From Aneurinibacillus sp. Ricciae_BoGa-3 (lineage in GTDB: Bacteria > Bacillota > Bacilli > Aneurinibacillales > Aneurinibacillaceae): a stretch of 64,000 nt of DNA. Positions 49,524-58,781 of the stretch are shown here, piece by piece (positions within the stretch are counted from its first letter, which is position 1; the number at the start of each line of letters is the position of its first letter). Below the pieces are notes generated by a model. That model did not search any database. It was given only the letters and a program-made list of their open reading frames with translations, and was not told the origin of the DNA. A program made the position numbers and the translations under genes. Location of the stretch: contig NZ_CP116887.1 of assembly GCF_028421645.1 (NCBI RefSeq), forward strand, positions 3,846,001-3,910,000, written 5' to 3'.

Positions 49524-50954
49524 TTAATCTTTGAATAACAGCGAAGCACCGGCAATTCCCGGGTGGGTCATTTCATAAGGATCCAGGATCAAGTCCAGTT
49601 CTTCTTCTGTTAGAACATTGTAGTACAAGCAAAGTTCTCTTACCGACTTACCGGATAAAATGGCTTCCCGGGCAATGCGGGCCGCGGTCTCATACCCAAG
49701 ATGCGGATTAACGGCGGTAATAACACCGACACTTTTATCCACATATTCTTTCATTTTTTCCGTGTTGGCGACAATTCCCTTCACACAATATTCACGGAAC
49801 ACGCGGAAAGCGTTGTTCATAATATTGATGGATTGTAGCAGATTAAACACGAGTACAGGCTCCATCACATTGAGTTCCAATTGACCTGCCTCTGAAGCCA
49901 GACAGATTGTATGGTCATTTCCAATCACCTGGAAAGCGACCTGATTAATCACTTCTGCCATAACCGGGTTTACTTTGCCTGGCATAATGGATGAACCAGG
50001 CTGCCGGGCAGGAAGCTGAATTTCGCCGAGTCCAACACGGGGACCTGAGGCCATAAGCCGTAAGTCATTGGCCACTTTGGACATGTTCATCATGCAAACT
50101 TTAAGGGCAGCAGACACCTCAGTGTAGGAATCCGTATTCTGTGTGGCATCCACTAGATCTTCTGCGCCGATAAGCGGGAACCCGCTGATGTCTGCGAGAT
50201 GCTTTACAACGCTCTTAATATAGCGCGGCTCTGCGTTTAACCCGGTACCGACCGCTGTAGCACCCATATTGACCTCATACAGGTGCTGGCGGGACTGGCG
50301 AATACGATTAATATCTCTGCTTAAAACGCGCCTGTACGCCTCAAATTCTTGCCCGAGGCGAATGGGCACTGCGTCCTGAAGATGTGTGCGCCCCATTTTA
50401 ATTACATGGTCAAATTCTTTTGCCTTTTCTCCAAACGTATCGTGAAGTTGCTGCATGGTTGCAAGCAGTTTCTCCAGCATGCTTAGCACTGCGATATGTA
50501 TGCCGGTAGGAAACGAATCGTTCGTTGACTGTGCCATGTTCACATGTGTATTCGGGCTTAATTGAAAATAGTTACCTTTTTGTTCACCCAGAATCTCCAG
50601 CCCTCTATTGGCAATCACTTCGTTGGTATTCATATTAATCGAAGTGCCGGCTCCGCCCTGTATCGGGTCTACAATAAACTGGTCATGGAGTTTTCCATTG
50701 ATAATCTCCTCTGCGGCCGTTACGATTGCATTTCCGATCCGCGGATTGAGCTGCCCCGTTTCCATGTTAGCCAGCGCTGCAGCCTTCTTTACAATGGCCA
50801 TCGCAGAAATAAGCGATTCATGAATGCGGTAACCGGTAATCGGAAAGTTTTCTACCGCGCGCAGTGTTTGGACGCCGTAATAAGCATGAATCGGTACTTC
50901 CTTTTCTCCTAAAAAGTCCTTTTCAATCCGGAAATTTTTGTTTTCGCTCATCAA
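49524..50954 (-). CDS. aspA: Aspartate ammonia-lyase
   Basis: AspA cleaves aspartate to fumarate and ammonia. The 476-residue enzyme belongs to the fumarase/aspartase superfamily, with the signature GSSIMPGKVNPVMAE carrying the catalytic serine on the mobile loop. The N-terminal EKEVPIHAYYGVQTLRAVENF and SPNTHVNMAQSTNDSFPT distinguish aspartase from fumarase. Two adjacent Met codons open the gene. It is monocistronic, with its own terminator. Confidence 0.95.
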   Translation of the reverse strand: MMSENKNFRIEKDFLGEKEVPIHAYYGVQTLRAVENFPITGYRIHESLISAMAIVKKAAALANMETGQLNPRIGNAIVTAAEEIINGKLHDQFIVDPIQGGAGTSINMNTNEVIANRGLEILGEQKGNYFQLSPNTHVNMAQSTNDSFPTGIHIAVLSMLEKLLATMQQLHDTFGEKAKEFDHVIKMGRTHLQDAVPIRLGQEFEAYRRVLSRDINRIRQSRQHLYEVNMGATAVGTGLNAEPRYIKSVVKHLADISGFPLIGAEDLVDATQNTDSYTEVSAALKVCMMNMSKVANDLRLMASGPRVGLGEIQLPARQPGSSIMPGKVNPVMAEVINQVAFQVIGNDHTICLASEAGQLELNVMEPVLVFNLLQSINIMNNAFRVFREYCVKGIVANTEKMKEYVDKSVGVITAVNPHLGYETAARIAREAILSGKSVRELCLYYNVLTEEELDLILDPYEMTHPGIAGASLLFKD

Positions 50955-51027
50955 TATTCATCTCCTGAAGCTGAGTGAAATTATATTGCTGAGATTATCG
51001 TACCACATTGCGATGCAAACACATAAT

Positions 51028-52428
51028 TTATTCACAGTCGATTTTAAATCCTGTAACAATCCGATGCAGTTCGTCCGCCATCTTAGATAAAGAAGAAGCA
51101 GATGCGGATAGCTGTTCCATATAGGCCAGCTGTTCTTCCGCTGCAGCCGATACGCTCTGCGTACCGGACGCCGTTATTTCCGTAATAGACGCGTGTTGTT
51201 CAAACGAGTGAAGCACTTCTTCCGAACCTGCAGACATCTGCTGCACGGCTGCTGACACTTCCTCAATTTGGGAAGCAACTTCCTGAATGGGTCTGACCGA
51301 TTTCCTGTGACCGGTGCCCGAGCCCTTTTAACGGTTGAGGACAGGTGGTTGACCGTATGATTGATAGATACCATCTGGCTGGCTGCCGTGTGAATCGCCG
51401 TGTTTCCGGATTCCGCTAGATCAGCCGCTTGCTGGGAAGATTGGGAAACCTGCTGGGAATTCACCGCAATCTGCTGGACAGCAGAGGACATCTGACCCAG
51501 TGTCTGCGACACGGCATGCATACTTTGCGCCTGCTTATCCGACCCTGCAGATACCTCCTCAATTGTAGCAGCAATTTGCTCAGTTGCCTGATTTGTGTGC
51601 GCAGCACCCTCCGCTAAATCATTCGAAGCATGGGATAGTTTAGCCGACATTTGGTTAATCTCAACGAGCACCTGCAATTTTCCAGCCGGTTACTTCGTTT
51701 GTGGCAAATACCATTTTCTTTGGCGTGCCATTGTAATCATAATCAAATTCGCCGGATGGCTTGCTGTACATGGTTGTTACCTGTGTACCGGAAGCTTTAT
51801 CACCTGGTTTTATCGTTGGATGAACAATCGTATTGCTATTTTTGTCCAACAGAAATGCATAACCGCTTTTTCCAATTTGTACTGCCTTAACTGTTTCAGA
51901 CAGTTTAGCCAGATTCAAGTCAACCGCAGCGACACCTGCGCCATCATCTGTGGCCCGGGCAATCGTCACGACAATGTTCCCTGAGATGGCGTCTACGTAC
52001 GGATCAGTGGCCACAACAGTTCCTTTATTATCCATTGCTTGTTTATACCATGGACGCGTTCTTGGGTCATAGCCTTTTGGAAGCACGTCTTTTGGGGATA
52101 ATATCATGTGACCTGTCTGGGTGCCAACATATGTATGCATAAGTTCAGGATGTGCCTTCGAATAGGAGTTAAGCTGCTTTCACAGCAAAGGCGTTTCCCC
52201 GGCCGCTTTAATAGCGGCTGAATTGGTCAGATATTCAACGTCTTTAAACTCCGGGCTTATTGTATTTGTGATGAGATTGTCAAGTAGGTGCACATTTGCA
52301 CGCACGTCGGCAGACATCTGGTCATCCACTTTGTTGCGGGCGGTATTGTAAGCAATTCCTCCAATCATTACCCCAGGCAGCAGGAGAGCCGCGATGAACG
52401 AAACAATTAATTTGGCCCGAATGGTCAT
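51028..52428 (-). pseudogene. Methyl-accepting chemotaxis protein gene, heavily decayed
   Basis: Pieces of one chemoreceptor are visible in order. The first is a membrane helix (LIVSFIAALLLPGVMIGGIA), and its frame ends at an in-frame TGA near 52180. A dCACHE sensor domain follows (PRTRPWYKQAMDNKGTVVAT) to 51661. A jump then runs straight into the signalling helices (NQMSAKLSHASNDLAEG), so the second membrane helix and HAMP are missing. A frameshift near 51300 accompanies loss of the conserved hairpin tip, and the C-terminal helix ends at 51028. At least one nonsense codon, two deletions and a frameshift make it non-functional. Confidence 0.92.
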
Positions 52429-52616
52429 TTTTGGCTTCTGGTTTTGCTTTTTTACTGCACCAAAGAAACACGAGTTGCCATTGCCTGACTAGCTTTTTCT
52501 CTGGTATATTGGGACCGTAAGCTGCACGATTGAAACCCCAATCATAACCAACAAAATTATGTTGCCTGCCAATAAACTTCATTTATGTATATCGGAATTA
52601 AAGGGAGGATTGCTAA

Positions 52617-53072
52617 ATGAAATTAATCAGTGCCTGCCTCATGGGATGCGAATGCCGCTACGACGGGAAAGCCAATTATAAAGAGGAAATTGAACAGCTC
52701 ATTAAGGAGGGCAGGGCCGTTCCCGCGTGCCCGGAGCAGCTTGGCGGATTGTCTACACCTCGCAACCCGGCGGAGATTGTGGGAGGAGACGGATTTGATG
52801 TCCTTGATGGGAAAGCTAGAGTGGTGGATAACACTGGACAGGATGTAACGGAACAGTTCCTGCAAGGCGCACGCCAGGCGTTGCGAATTGCGAAGGCGGC
52901 AGGGGCTACGCATGCCATCTTGAAAGAAAGAAGTCCATCATGTGGCAGCACAGGGATCTACGATGGCACGTTTTCCAGGACGAAGCAGCCGGGTGTAGGT
53001 GTAGCAGCGGCACTGTTGATTCGCAACGGGATTCAAGTAGAGTCGGAGGAAAAATGGCAGGTTGAAACTTGA
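52617..53072 (+). CDS. DUF523-family protein
   Basis: The 151-residue protein has the family start SACLMGCECRYDGKANYKE, the middle PACPEQLGGLSTPR and the late KERSPSCGSTGIYDG. The paired cysteines suggest a metal or Fe-S site. Biochemical function is not established. AAAGGGAGG precedes the ATG. Confidence 0.9.
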   Translation: MKLISACLMGCECRYDGKANYKEEIEQLIKEGRAVPACPEQLGGLSTPRNPAEIVGGDGFDVLDGKARVVDNTGQDVTEQFLQGARQALRIAKAAGATHAILKERSPSCGSTGIYDGTFSRTKQPGVGVAAALLIRNGIQVESEEKWQVET

Positions 53073-53142
53073 ACAAAATGACTTTTCATTTTAAAGTTAA
53101 GAGAACGAAATACAAAGTAGATACATAAAAGGAGTTTTTATA

Positions 53143-53931
53143 TTGCACCAATATCTTGGCTTTGTCGGCTCCTTCCCAATCCGCTCCTATAGCCTGCTGT
53201 TTGCGCTGGCTTTTGCGCTTGGCCTCGGTGTCAGCTATACACTGGCGAAACTTCGGAACAAGGAAGAGCTTGGGGAGCACCTATTAAATCTTGCTGCACC
53301 CATGTTCTTTGGCGCTATTATCGGTTCTCGCTTCTGGGCTGTTTTTCTGTTCGATTGGAATTATTACTCTAAAAACCCCGGTGAGATTCTTGCCATCTGG
53401 CACGGCGGATTATCCATTCAAGGCGGGATTGTCGGCGCCATTCTGGTGGCCATCTGGTACGTTCGAAAGCACAAGCTGTCGTTTTGGGAGCTGGCTGATC
53501 TGTGTGCCCCTGGGCTCATACTGGGGCAAAGCATCGGGCGGGATGCCAACCTGATGAACGGGGATGCCTTTGGCGATCCAACAGGCGGAAACTTTGGGAT
53601 CTTATACCCAGAGGGAACGAACGCCCGGGAAACCTTTGGCAACAAGCCCCTATGGCCGGCCGAAATATGGGAAGGGCAAATGGATGTCATATTCTTCGCC
53701 ATTTTATTTATGCTGCTGCAGAAGCGCATGAAGCGTGGATATTTATTCCTGATCTATAACGTTCTCTATAACGCAGGCAGGTTTCTGCTGGAAATGCTGC
53801 GTGGGGATTCGCCACGTTTTCTCTTTAATTGGACCACCGCCCAGTGGACCGCTGCTAGCATCATATTCATCTGCGTGATTGCAGGGATTTACCTGCATTT
53901 CACACAGAAGACAGAACAAACGCCTGTTTGA
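53143..53931 (+). CDS. lgt: Prolipoprotein diacylglyceryl transferase
   Basis: Lgt attaches diacylglycerol to the lipobox cysteine of prolipoproteins at the membrane. The 262-residue protein starts at TTG after AAAAGGAG. It has seven membrane helices, the WHGGLSIQGGIVGA motif and the Lgt signature region GRDANLMNGDAFGDPTGG, which differs slightly from the usual GRxGNfxN pattern. It could be one of two Lgt paralogues, since several Bacillales carry two. Confidence 0.93.
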   Translation: MHQYLGFVGSFPIRSYSLLFALAFALGLGVSYTLAKLRNKEELGEHLLNLAAPMFFGAIIGSRFWAVFLFDWNYYSKNPGEILAIWHGGLSIQGGIVGAILVAIWYVRKHKLSFWELADLCAPGLILGQSIGRDANLMNGDAFGDPTGGNFGILYPEGTNARETFGNKPLWPAEIWEGQMDVIFFAILFMLLQKRMKRGYLFLIYNVLYNAGRFLLEMLRGDSPRFLFNWTTAQWTAASIIFICVIAGIYLHFTQKTEQTPV

Positions 53932-53940
53932 CAGGCAGTC

Positions 53941-53976
53941 AAAGACCCCGTACTCATTGAAGAGCCGGGGTCTTAT
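53941..53976. terminator. Terminator after lgt
   Basis: AAGACCCC and GGGGTCTT form a stem just after the lgt stop, with a 17-base loop. Confidence 0.75.
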
Positions 53977-54024
53977 TGCGCCCTAACTTGTTGATTTAAT
54001 GTGCTATTGGTTTTGTGTTCGATT

Positions 54025-54789
54025 CTAGAATTGCATACAAAGGTAGCTTAACGTTCCCAAATCATAGCTACGGTGGATAACCTTAGCGTCGGTATTAGGG
54101 CCACCAGCTCCCATTGCAATGAAGAAGGGGACAAAATGCTCGGGCCTCGGAACGGCGAGCCGGGCATTCGGTGCTGTTTCGTAGTGGAAAAGCCCGTCCC
54201 AATCTTTGTTTTGCATCTTCTCAATGAGCCAATCATCAAACGCTACAGCCCATGGCTCAGGCGTTTTCTGCCCCCAATTTACCATCCGTAAATAATGAAC
54301 GGTAACGCCGCTGCCGATCACCAATATATCTTCCTGTCCAAGCCCTTGCAGCGACTGGCCGATTTTATACTGATCCTCTGCGGACAGGTAAGGGTTAACG
54401 GAGACTTGCACAACGGGTATATCTGCCTGAGGATACATACGGGACAGAAGCGTCCAGGATCCGTGATCCAGACCTCGTTCCGTGTCCTTTCTTACTAGAA
54501 TCCCCTGGTCCGTGAACCGCTTTTCCAGCAGTGAAACATATTGTGCTGAACCTTTAGCTGGGTACTTAATCGCGTATAATTCGTCTGGAAAACCGTAGAA
54601 ATCGTAAATCGTTTCGTACACGCCATCCACATCGGAAATGGTAAGAATATCACTTTCCCAATGTGCCGTGAAAATCACAATCGCTTTTGGTTTAATGTAC
54701 TCCCCCAGTTGCTTAAGAAAACGTGTGTAATCATTATTTTCTATAGCAAGCATAGGTGACCCATGCGCCAGAAACAAAGATGGAACCAT
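54025..54789 (-). CDS. LigB-family extradiol dioxygenase (DOPA-dioxygenase like)
   Basis: The 254-residue protein belongs to the class III extradiol dioxygenases of the YgiD/DODA type. Metal-ligand histidines are in FLAHGSPML near residue 9, FTAHWESD near residue 43 and SGVTVHYLRM. Relatives cleave catecholic rings, including L-DOPA. The physiological substrate in Bacillales is unknown. The ATG at 54789 follows GGGGGCAA. Confidence 0.9.
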   Translation of the reverse strand: MVPSLFLAHGSPMLAIENNDYTRFLKQLGEYIKPKAIVIFTAHWESDILTISDVDGVYETIYDFYGFPDELYAIKYPAKGSAQYVSLLEKRFTDQGILVRKDTERGLDHGSWTLLSRMYPQADIPVVQVSVNPYLSAEDQYKIGQSLQGLGQEDILVIGSGVTVHYLRMVNWGQKTPEPWAVAFDDWLIEKMQNKDWDGLFHYETAPNARLAVPRPEHFVPFFIAMGAGGPNTDAKVIHRSYDLGTLSYLCMQF

Positions 54790-54897
54790 CTTGTTGCCCC
54801 CTAACCGTGGTGTTAGTTAGTTACTTTTCATAAGTTAATATACATTTATATACTATGGATGTCAAGTTTTCTTAAAGCGCGTCCTTGCTTACGAAAT

Positions 54898-54936
54898 AAA
54901 GTACCCGCATCCACGCAGAAGGATGCGGATACTTTA
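54898..54936 (-). terminator. Terminator of sigK
   Basis: A long stem (GTACCCGCATCC/GGATGCGGATAC) lies directly after the sigK stop codon, with an AT-rich tail. Confidence 0.85.
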
Positions 54937-55323
54937 TCAATTTTTGACAACGCTTTGATTTTGCCGGTAAAACTCATGAAACAGCTTCATTAGCGCTCTC
55001 TTTTCAATGCGGGATACATACGAGCGGGAAATGCCTAAGTCGCGCGCGATTTCTCGCTGCGTTCTTTCTTCTTCGTTATCAAGTCCGAAGCGTCCAATAA
55101 TCACTTCTTTTTCACGCTCGTCGAGAATGTGGATGTGCTTATAAATTTTGGTTTTTTCCAGCTCGAGTTCGACTTTATCCTCAATCTCATTAGCTTCTGT
55201 GCCGAGTATGTCGAGCAGTGAGATTTCATTGCCTTCCTTATCGGTTCCAATTGGGTCGTGCAGGGAAACATCCTTTTTTGTCTTCTTAAGTGAACGAAGA
55301 TGCATAAGAATTTCGATTCTCAA
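54937..55323 (-). CDS. sigK: Sporulation sigma factor SigK, C-terminal part (SpoIIIC-like)
   Basis: Sigma-K drives late mother-cell gene expression. This segment encodes sigma regions 3-4: [33 protein letters not shown], and the helix-turn-helix [20 protein letters not shown]. It lacks regions 1-2, which lie 3.5 kb away at 58803-59141. The true sigK segment begins at the 9-bp core 55303-55311; bases to 55323 belong to the intervening element. Joining the parts gives a 237-residue protein, similar to B. subtilis SigK. Confidence 0.97.
   Translation of the reverse strand: MRIEILMHLRSLKKTKKDVSLHDPIGTDKEGNEISLLDILGTEANEIEDKVELELEKTKIYKHIHILDEREKEVIIGRFGLDNEEERTQREIARDLGISRSYVSRIEKRALMKLFHEFYRQNQSVVKN
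55303..55311 (-). repeat. Attachment core of the skin element, sigK 3' side
   Basis: ATTCTTATG on the minus strand, also present at 58794-58802. Recombination between the two joins CIENEILM to HLRSLKKT in frame and restores sigK. Confidence 0.88.
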
Positions 55324-55337
55324 GTCAATAGTTGTGC

Positions 55338-56843
55338 TTAGTATGTAAAAATCTCGATATGATCTTCGTACACGATAATCTCACGTGCCAGCTGACGAAT
55401 AAGCTGCTGCTTATCGTCAAACGTCAACTCATCTTTTCGCTTAGTTAAATAGTACTCAGCTGCCTCATTAAGCAAGTTCTGATTAAATCTAGCTTGTTTA
55501 GATTCTTTCATTTTGGAATTCAGTTCTGCTAATTGCTTTGTGTACTTTTCTTCTTTTTCCTTAAGGTCCCGCATTGTTTCGCGTACTTCTGCTTCACTTA
55601 TGTCTAAACCAGCGGCAAATAATGAAACGATCCTTTTTCGTCCCTCCTTAGCCTTTTCAATCTCTTTTTCTAATCTTGTTAATTCTGTCTGTCCATACGG
55701 AATTTCTTCGCGTTCGGTATCCGCTTCTACTGCTGCAGCTATTTCATCAGGTTGTTCTAACCAAGAGCGAATGGTTTCCCACACCTGAGTTTCTAAATCT
55801 ACGGCTTTTAACCTTCTTCCACATCCTCTTTCTTTGGCACCCACGCTGTTTTTAATGTCTGTATACTCAAACTCATATTTTCCCCAGTTCTTTGCACGCC
55901 GGCCTGTAAGGGTATTTCCGCAATCAGCACATCGAACCAGTCCACTAAGAAGATATTGGTATACCCCTTTTTTAGCCCAGCGTCTTCTGGAATCCTGCAA
56001 AAGCTTCTGTGCATGGTCAAATGTTTCCTGGTCAACAATTGGTGGACAGGGAATCAAGATCCATTCTTCCCTCGGTCTCTCCTTCATTGCAACACGCTCA
56101 TCCGGGCTTTTGTGTTTATTCCCAAGCATACCTTCTGTGTTCCATTTGTTCTGGTAAAACTCTCCTATATAAGCTTCATTCATGAGTATTTGCCGTACAA
56201 CTTGTCGGTGCCAGACACCTTTGCCCTTCTTTGTGGGTATGCTGTTAGCTGTTAAGTGATTCGCAATTCCGTTCATTCCTTTAACTTGGCCAGGTTTGGT
56301 AAACATATTAAAAATCATCCGCACAATAGCTGCTTCATCTTCTTTCACGATCATTTGCTCTTTTTCTTTGTCGTAACTATATCCATATATTTGAAAATCA
56401 CGCAGGACACGTCCTTGGCGCGCCTTCTCCCGGCGGCCTCGACTCATTCGCTCATTGATTTTTGCCTTTTCAAACTCCGCAATAGCGCCTCGCATACTAT
56501 AAAATAACTGTCCTTCCGGTGTACGCGCATAATCACCGCTGACAAACACAAGTTCAATTCCTCTTCGATCAAACTCTTCGGTAATAAGCAGCTGATGCAT
56601 GAGCTTTCTCGATAATCTGTCCGGATCTAGGCAGACAATTTTTCTAATCAATCCATCTCGAACATCCTGCCGCAACCGTGCCAAAGCTGGACGGTCTAAA
56701 AATTCTCCAGACACCCCATCATCGACATAGTCTTTACATTCCGTTGTTCCAGCTTTCTTCCTGCACTCCCTCACCTGGCTCTCTAGACTGAATCCACTCC
56801 TCGCCTGCTCTTCCGTACTTACCCGTGCATAAATCCCGATCAC
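55338..56843 (-). CDS. spoIVCA: Large serine recombinase, SpoIVCA type
   Basis: The 501-residue site-specific recombinase should excise the element from sigK. The N-terminal resolvase domain starts [13 protein letters not shown] with catalytic Ser9, then [11 protein letters not shown] and [19 protein letters not shown] recombinase domain and a zinc ribbon ([12 protein letters not shown] ... GCGRRL) follow, then a coiled coil (about 400-460). The GTG start at 56843 follows AGGAGG by 7 bases. Its stop lies 26 bases from the attachment core. In B. subtilis the homologue is expressed in the mother cell under sigma-E and SpoIIID. Confidence 0.95.
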   Translation of the reverse strand: MIGIYARVSTEEQARSGFSLESQVRECRKKAGTTECKDYVDDGVSGEFLDRPALARLRQDVRDGLIRKIVCLDPDRLSRKLMHQLLITEEFDRRGIELVFVSGDYARTPEGQLFYSMRGAIAEFEKAKINERMSRGRREKARQGRVLRDFQIYGYSYDKEKEQMIVKEDEAAIVRMIFNMFTKPGQVKGMNGIANHLTANSIPTKKGKGVWHRQVVRQILMNEAYIGEFYQNKWNTEGMLGNKHKSPDERVAMKERPREEWILIPCPPIVDQETFDHAQKLLQDSRRRWAKKGVYQYLLSGLVRCADCGNTLTGRRAKNWGKYEFEYTDIKNSVGAKERGCGRRLKAVDLETQVWETIRSWLEQPDEIAAAVEADTEREEIPYGQTELTRLEKEIEKAKEGRKRIVSLFAAGLDISEAEVRETMRDLKEKEEKYTKQLAELNSKMKESKQARFNQNLLNEAAEYYLTKRKDELTFDDKQQLIRQLAREIIVYEDHIEIFTY

Positions 56844-57035
56844 ACAGATCCCTCCTATACTTATCTTTTAGATAAACATAGCAGGCAAGCATTCTTTTGC
56901 GAGTAGAGTCGCTCTTTATTAATTTGACGTGCATCTCGTATCCCCCCTTATAAGGAGGGTATGCAAATAAGGGTTTGGCCAATGCAGACTTGAAAATGGA
57001 CCGTTTACATGGGAAAACGTAAATAATTACATCGA

Positions 57036-57635
57036 TTAGATTTTTACAAATGCATTTCTTCTACTTAAGTAATCAGCCATCATATAAATCAAGTAGTACA
57101 AAGGGAAAGAGTAGAGGGAATTCCAGTTTTTGGGCTCATAAAAACCGATCCAACGAAAAATGGTTTCTGCTACAAAAGAATTAAAGAGTGAAAACAATAG
57201 CGCCTTTATGTAAGGGGAATATTCCGGTTTGTATTGCAAAAACAACATACTCATGACAGGTAGCACCGAGCAATCCCATACAACGAAGGAAGGAACAGTA
57301 GGTATGACATCAACTAAATACCACCATAAACCGTATGAAATGCCAAGAAAATTAAGGTATGAACTAATGATTAAGACAAAGAAACCTGCATATAGCAAGC
57401 GATCCGAGCTTTCTTTTTTTCTGAATTTTACCCATGCCATCCACGGAACAATCGTAAGCAAGAGACAGACCCACCATTCCCATGAGAAAAGAATATGATC
57501 TCTCCAAATCGCCAAATATTCTCTATTCATTCTCTCAGTGGAATCATATATGGTTTGAATTTTATTTCTAACCGAATCCTGCACTCGACTCACTCTTTCC
57601 TCTAATGATGGCGCTTTTAAGCTAGTGTTACCCAA
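57036..57635 (-). CDS. CBO0543-family membrane protein (skin copy 1)
   Basis: The 199-residue protein has an N-terminal amphipathic region and about five membrane helices. The motifs WEWWVCLLLTIVPWMAWVKF, FLGISYGLWWYLVD and the C-terminal PKNWNSLYSFPLYYLIYMMA are typical of CBO0543-family proteins of spore formers, whose function is unknown. It resembles the other skin gene at 58117-58701 throughout, so the two arose by duplication or repeated acquisition. Confidence 0.75.
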   Translation of the reverse strand: MGNTSLKAPSLEERVSRVQDSVRNKIQTIYDSTERMNREYLAIWRDHILFSWEWWVCLLLTIVPWMAWVKFRKKESSDRLLYAGFFVLIISSYLNFLGISYGLWWYLVDVIPTVPSFVVWDCSVLPVMSMLFLQYKPEYSPYIKALLFSLFNSFVAETIFRWIGFYEPKNWNSLYSFPLYYLIYMMADYLSRRNAFVKI

Positions 57636-57828
57636 ATACCGATAAGTATGTATTTCTTAATAATCTTATTGCTTTAAGATGCAAAATGAGAAATGGGTAG
57701 CATAAGGCGGAATATCACCTTAGCGGGATCATAAATAAAAGGACAAATGTTTTTTGAAAATAACAACTTTTATCCGTTTTACACTGAATTAACATTCTTT
57801 TGATATATTCTGTGTATGAAATTTAAAC

Positions 57829-57916
57829 CATCGAAAAGGTAAACTCATCCAAAGGTGAGGACACAAAGTCACGGATCTAAGGTTGTTGCGCACAATTATG
57901 ATGGCCGGACTATCGA
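57829..57916 (+). promoter_or_regulatory. c-di-GMP-I (GEMM) riboswitch-like aptamer
   Basis: The sequence contains GGTAAAC, then the stem-loop CTCATC-CAAA-GGTGAG, the highly diagnostic GGACACAAAGTCACGG followed by ATCTAAGG, the stem TTGT-TGCGC-ACAA, and ATGATGGCCGGACTATC. This order fits the class I c-di-GMP aptamer consensus (AAAC, GGACGCAAAGCCACGGG, UAUGAUGGCAGCCGGG). The loop is CAAA where GAAA is usual. The closing stem ends right at AAAGGAG, the ribosome binding site of the gene at 57931, so translational control is plausible. A cGAMP-type variant cannot be excluded. Confidence 0.85.
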
Positions 57917-57930
57917 AAGGAGTTCCTACT

Positions 57931-58089
57931 TTGAGTAAAAAACAATATACAATAGACTTTAAACGTGAGGTCATAAGACAAGCTCTTGAGACTAAAAGCC
58001 CAAGCTCTGTAGCTAGGAAACACCATTTAAACAGCTTTATAATATATCGTTGGGTAAAAGAATATAAAGAAGGGAAATTCAATGGTTGA
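57931..58089 (+). CDS. IS3 OrfA-like helix-turn-helix fragment under a riboswitch
   Basis: The 52-residue frame starts at TTG after AAAGGAG. SKKQYTIDFKREVIRQALET and VARKHHLNSFIIYRWVKEYK match the N-terminal helix-turn-helix of IS3-family OrfA proteins. A normal OrfA is about twice as long, and no orfB follows, so this is either a transposase remnant or a small DNA-binding protein kept under riboswitch control. It is the only plus-strand gene in the skin element. Confidence 0.55.
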   Translation: MSKKQYTIDFKREVIRQALETKSPSSVARKHHLNSFIIYRWVKEYKEGKFNG

Positions 58090-58116
58090 TGCTGACAATT
58101 TCCTTACCCGGTAATG

Positions 58117-58701
58117 TTAAACCTCTTGCGATCGTTTCCTTACGATAGTAACAATAAAACGACCTAAAAGTGACGCCAAAATGTAAAATCCCCATGAATA
58201 GAGTGCCTTCCATGTGTACCGGTGATAGTAGTCCAACCAAATAAAAAAATACTCAAAAATAAAAGCAGCCAAAGCCCCACCTACGACGATAGCTGTAACA
58301 AACCGCTGGGAACTGTCATTGAAAAATTGATAGATAATCATCAAGTATATGGGTACGAGAGTGATATCCGCTGGGGCAAGAATAAGATATAGTGGTTGGA
58401 GCTTAACTGGGTATCCCCACCAAAGCAAACCTGTTCCAATGTCGTCCAAAATAATCGTGAAGATGCTCACAGCTAAACCGAACAAAAGAATTTGATCCAT
58501 TCGCTTCCTGTCCACGACTTTCCACCATATAAACCACGGAACAATAGTTAAAAATAATAACAACCACCATCTCCATGTTAGAAAATTATTATTTGCCCAA
58601 TAGGAAAAATTACTAGTTGTAAAATTTTTTGCAGCTTTATTGACTTGGTCAAATGATGGTGTGTAATAGATAATAATGATTACCTCCAAACAAAGAGCCA
58701 T
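58117..58701 (-). CDS. CBO0543-family membrane protein (skin copy 2)
   Basis: The 194-residue protein has five predicted membrane helices. Its WRWWLLLFLTIVPWFIWWKV, DIGTGLLWWGYPVKLQP and YTWKALYSWGFYILASLLGR segments parallel those of the gene at 57036-57635. The real start may be a later codon, because the first residues are not preceded by a clear site. The gene ends just inside the sigK-proximal end of the element. The function is unknown. Confidence 0.75.
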   Translation of the reverse strand: MALCLEVIIIIYYTPSFDQVNKAAKNFTTSNFSYWANNNFLTWRWWLLLFLTIVPWFIWWKVVDRKRMDQILLFGLAVSIFTIILDDIGTGLLWWGYPVKLQPLYLILAPADITLVPIYLMIIYQFFNDSSQRFVTAIVVGGALAAFIFEYFFIWLDYYHRYTWKALYSWGFYILASLLGRFIVTIVRKRSQEV

Positions 58702-58781
58702 AATTACAGGTTATTATTTGTAGCATGTTGAAAGGTATTCTAAGTATTTTTTACAGTATTTTAAATTTCCTCTCTTTCACG

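Noticed and set aside
52440..52600. Possible riboswitch upstream of the broken chemoreceptor
   Set aside because: Chemoreceptor genes often have c-di-GMP riboswitches, but the conserved core could not be found in this region on either strand.
56734..56934. Small minus-strand frame with a strong ribosome binding site (AAGGGGGG) overlapping the recombinase start
   Set aside because: It overlaps the recombinase by about 110 bases in another frame and has basic, uneven composition. It is probably incidental, though a leader peptide cannot be excluded.
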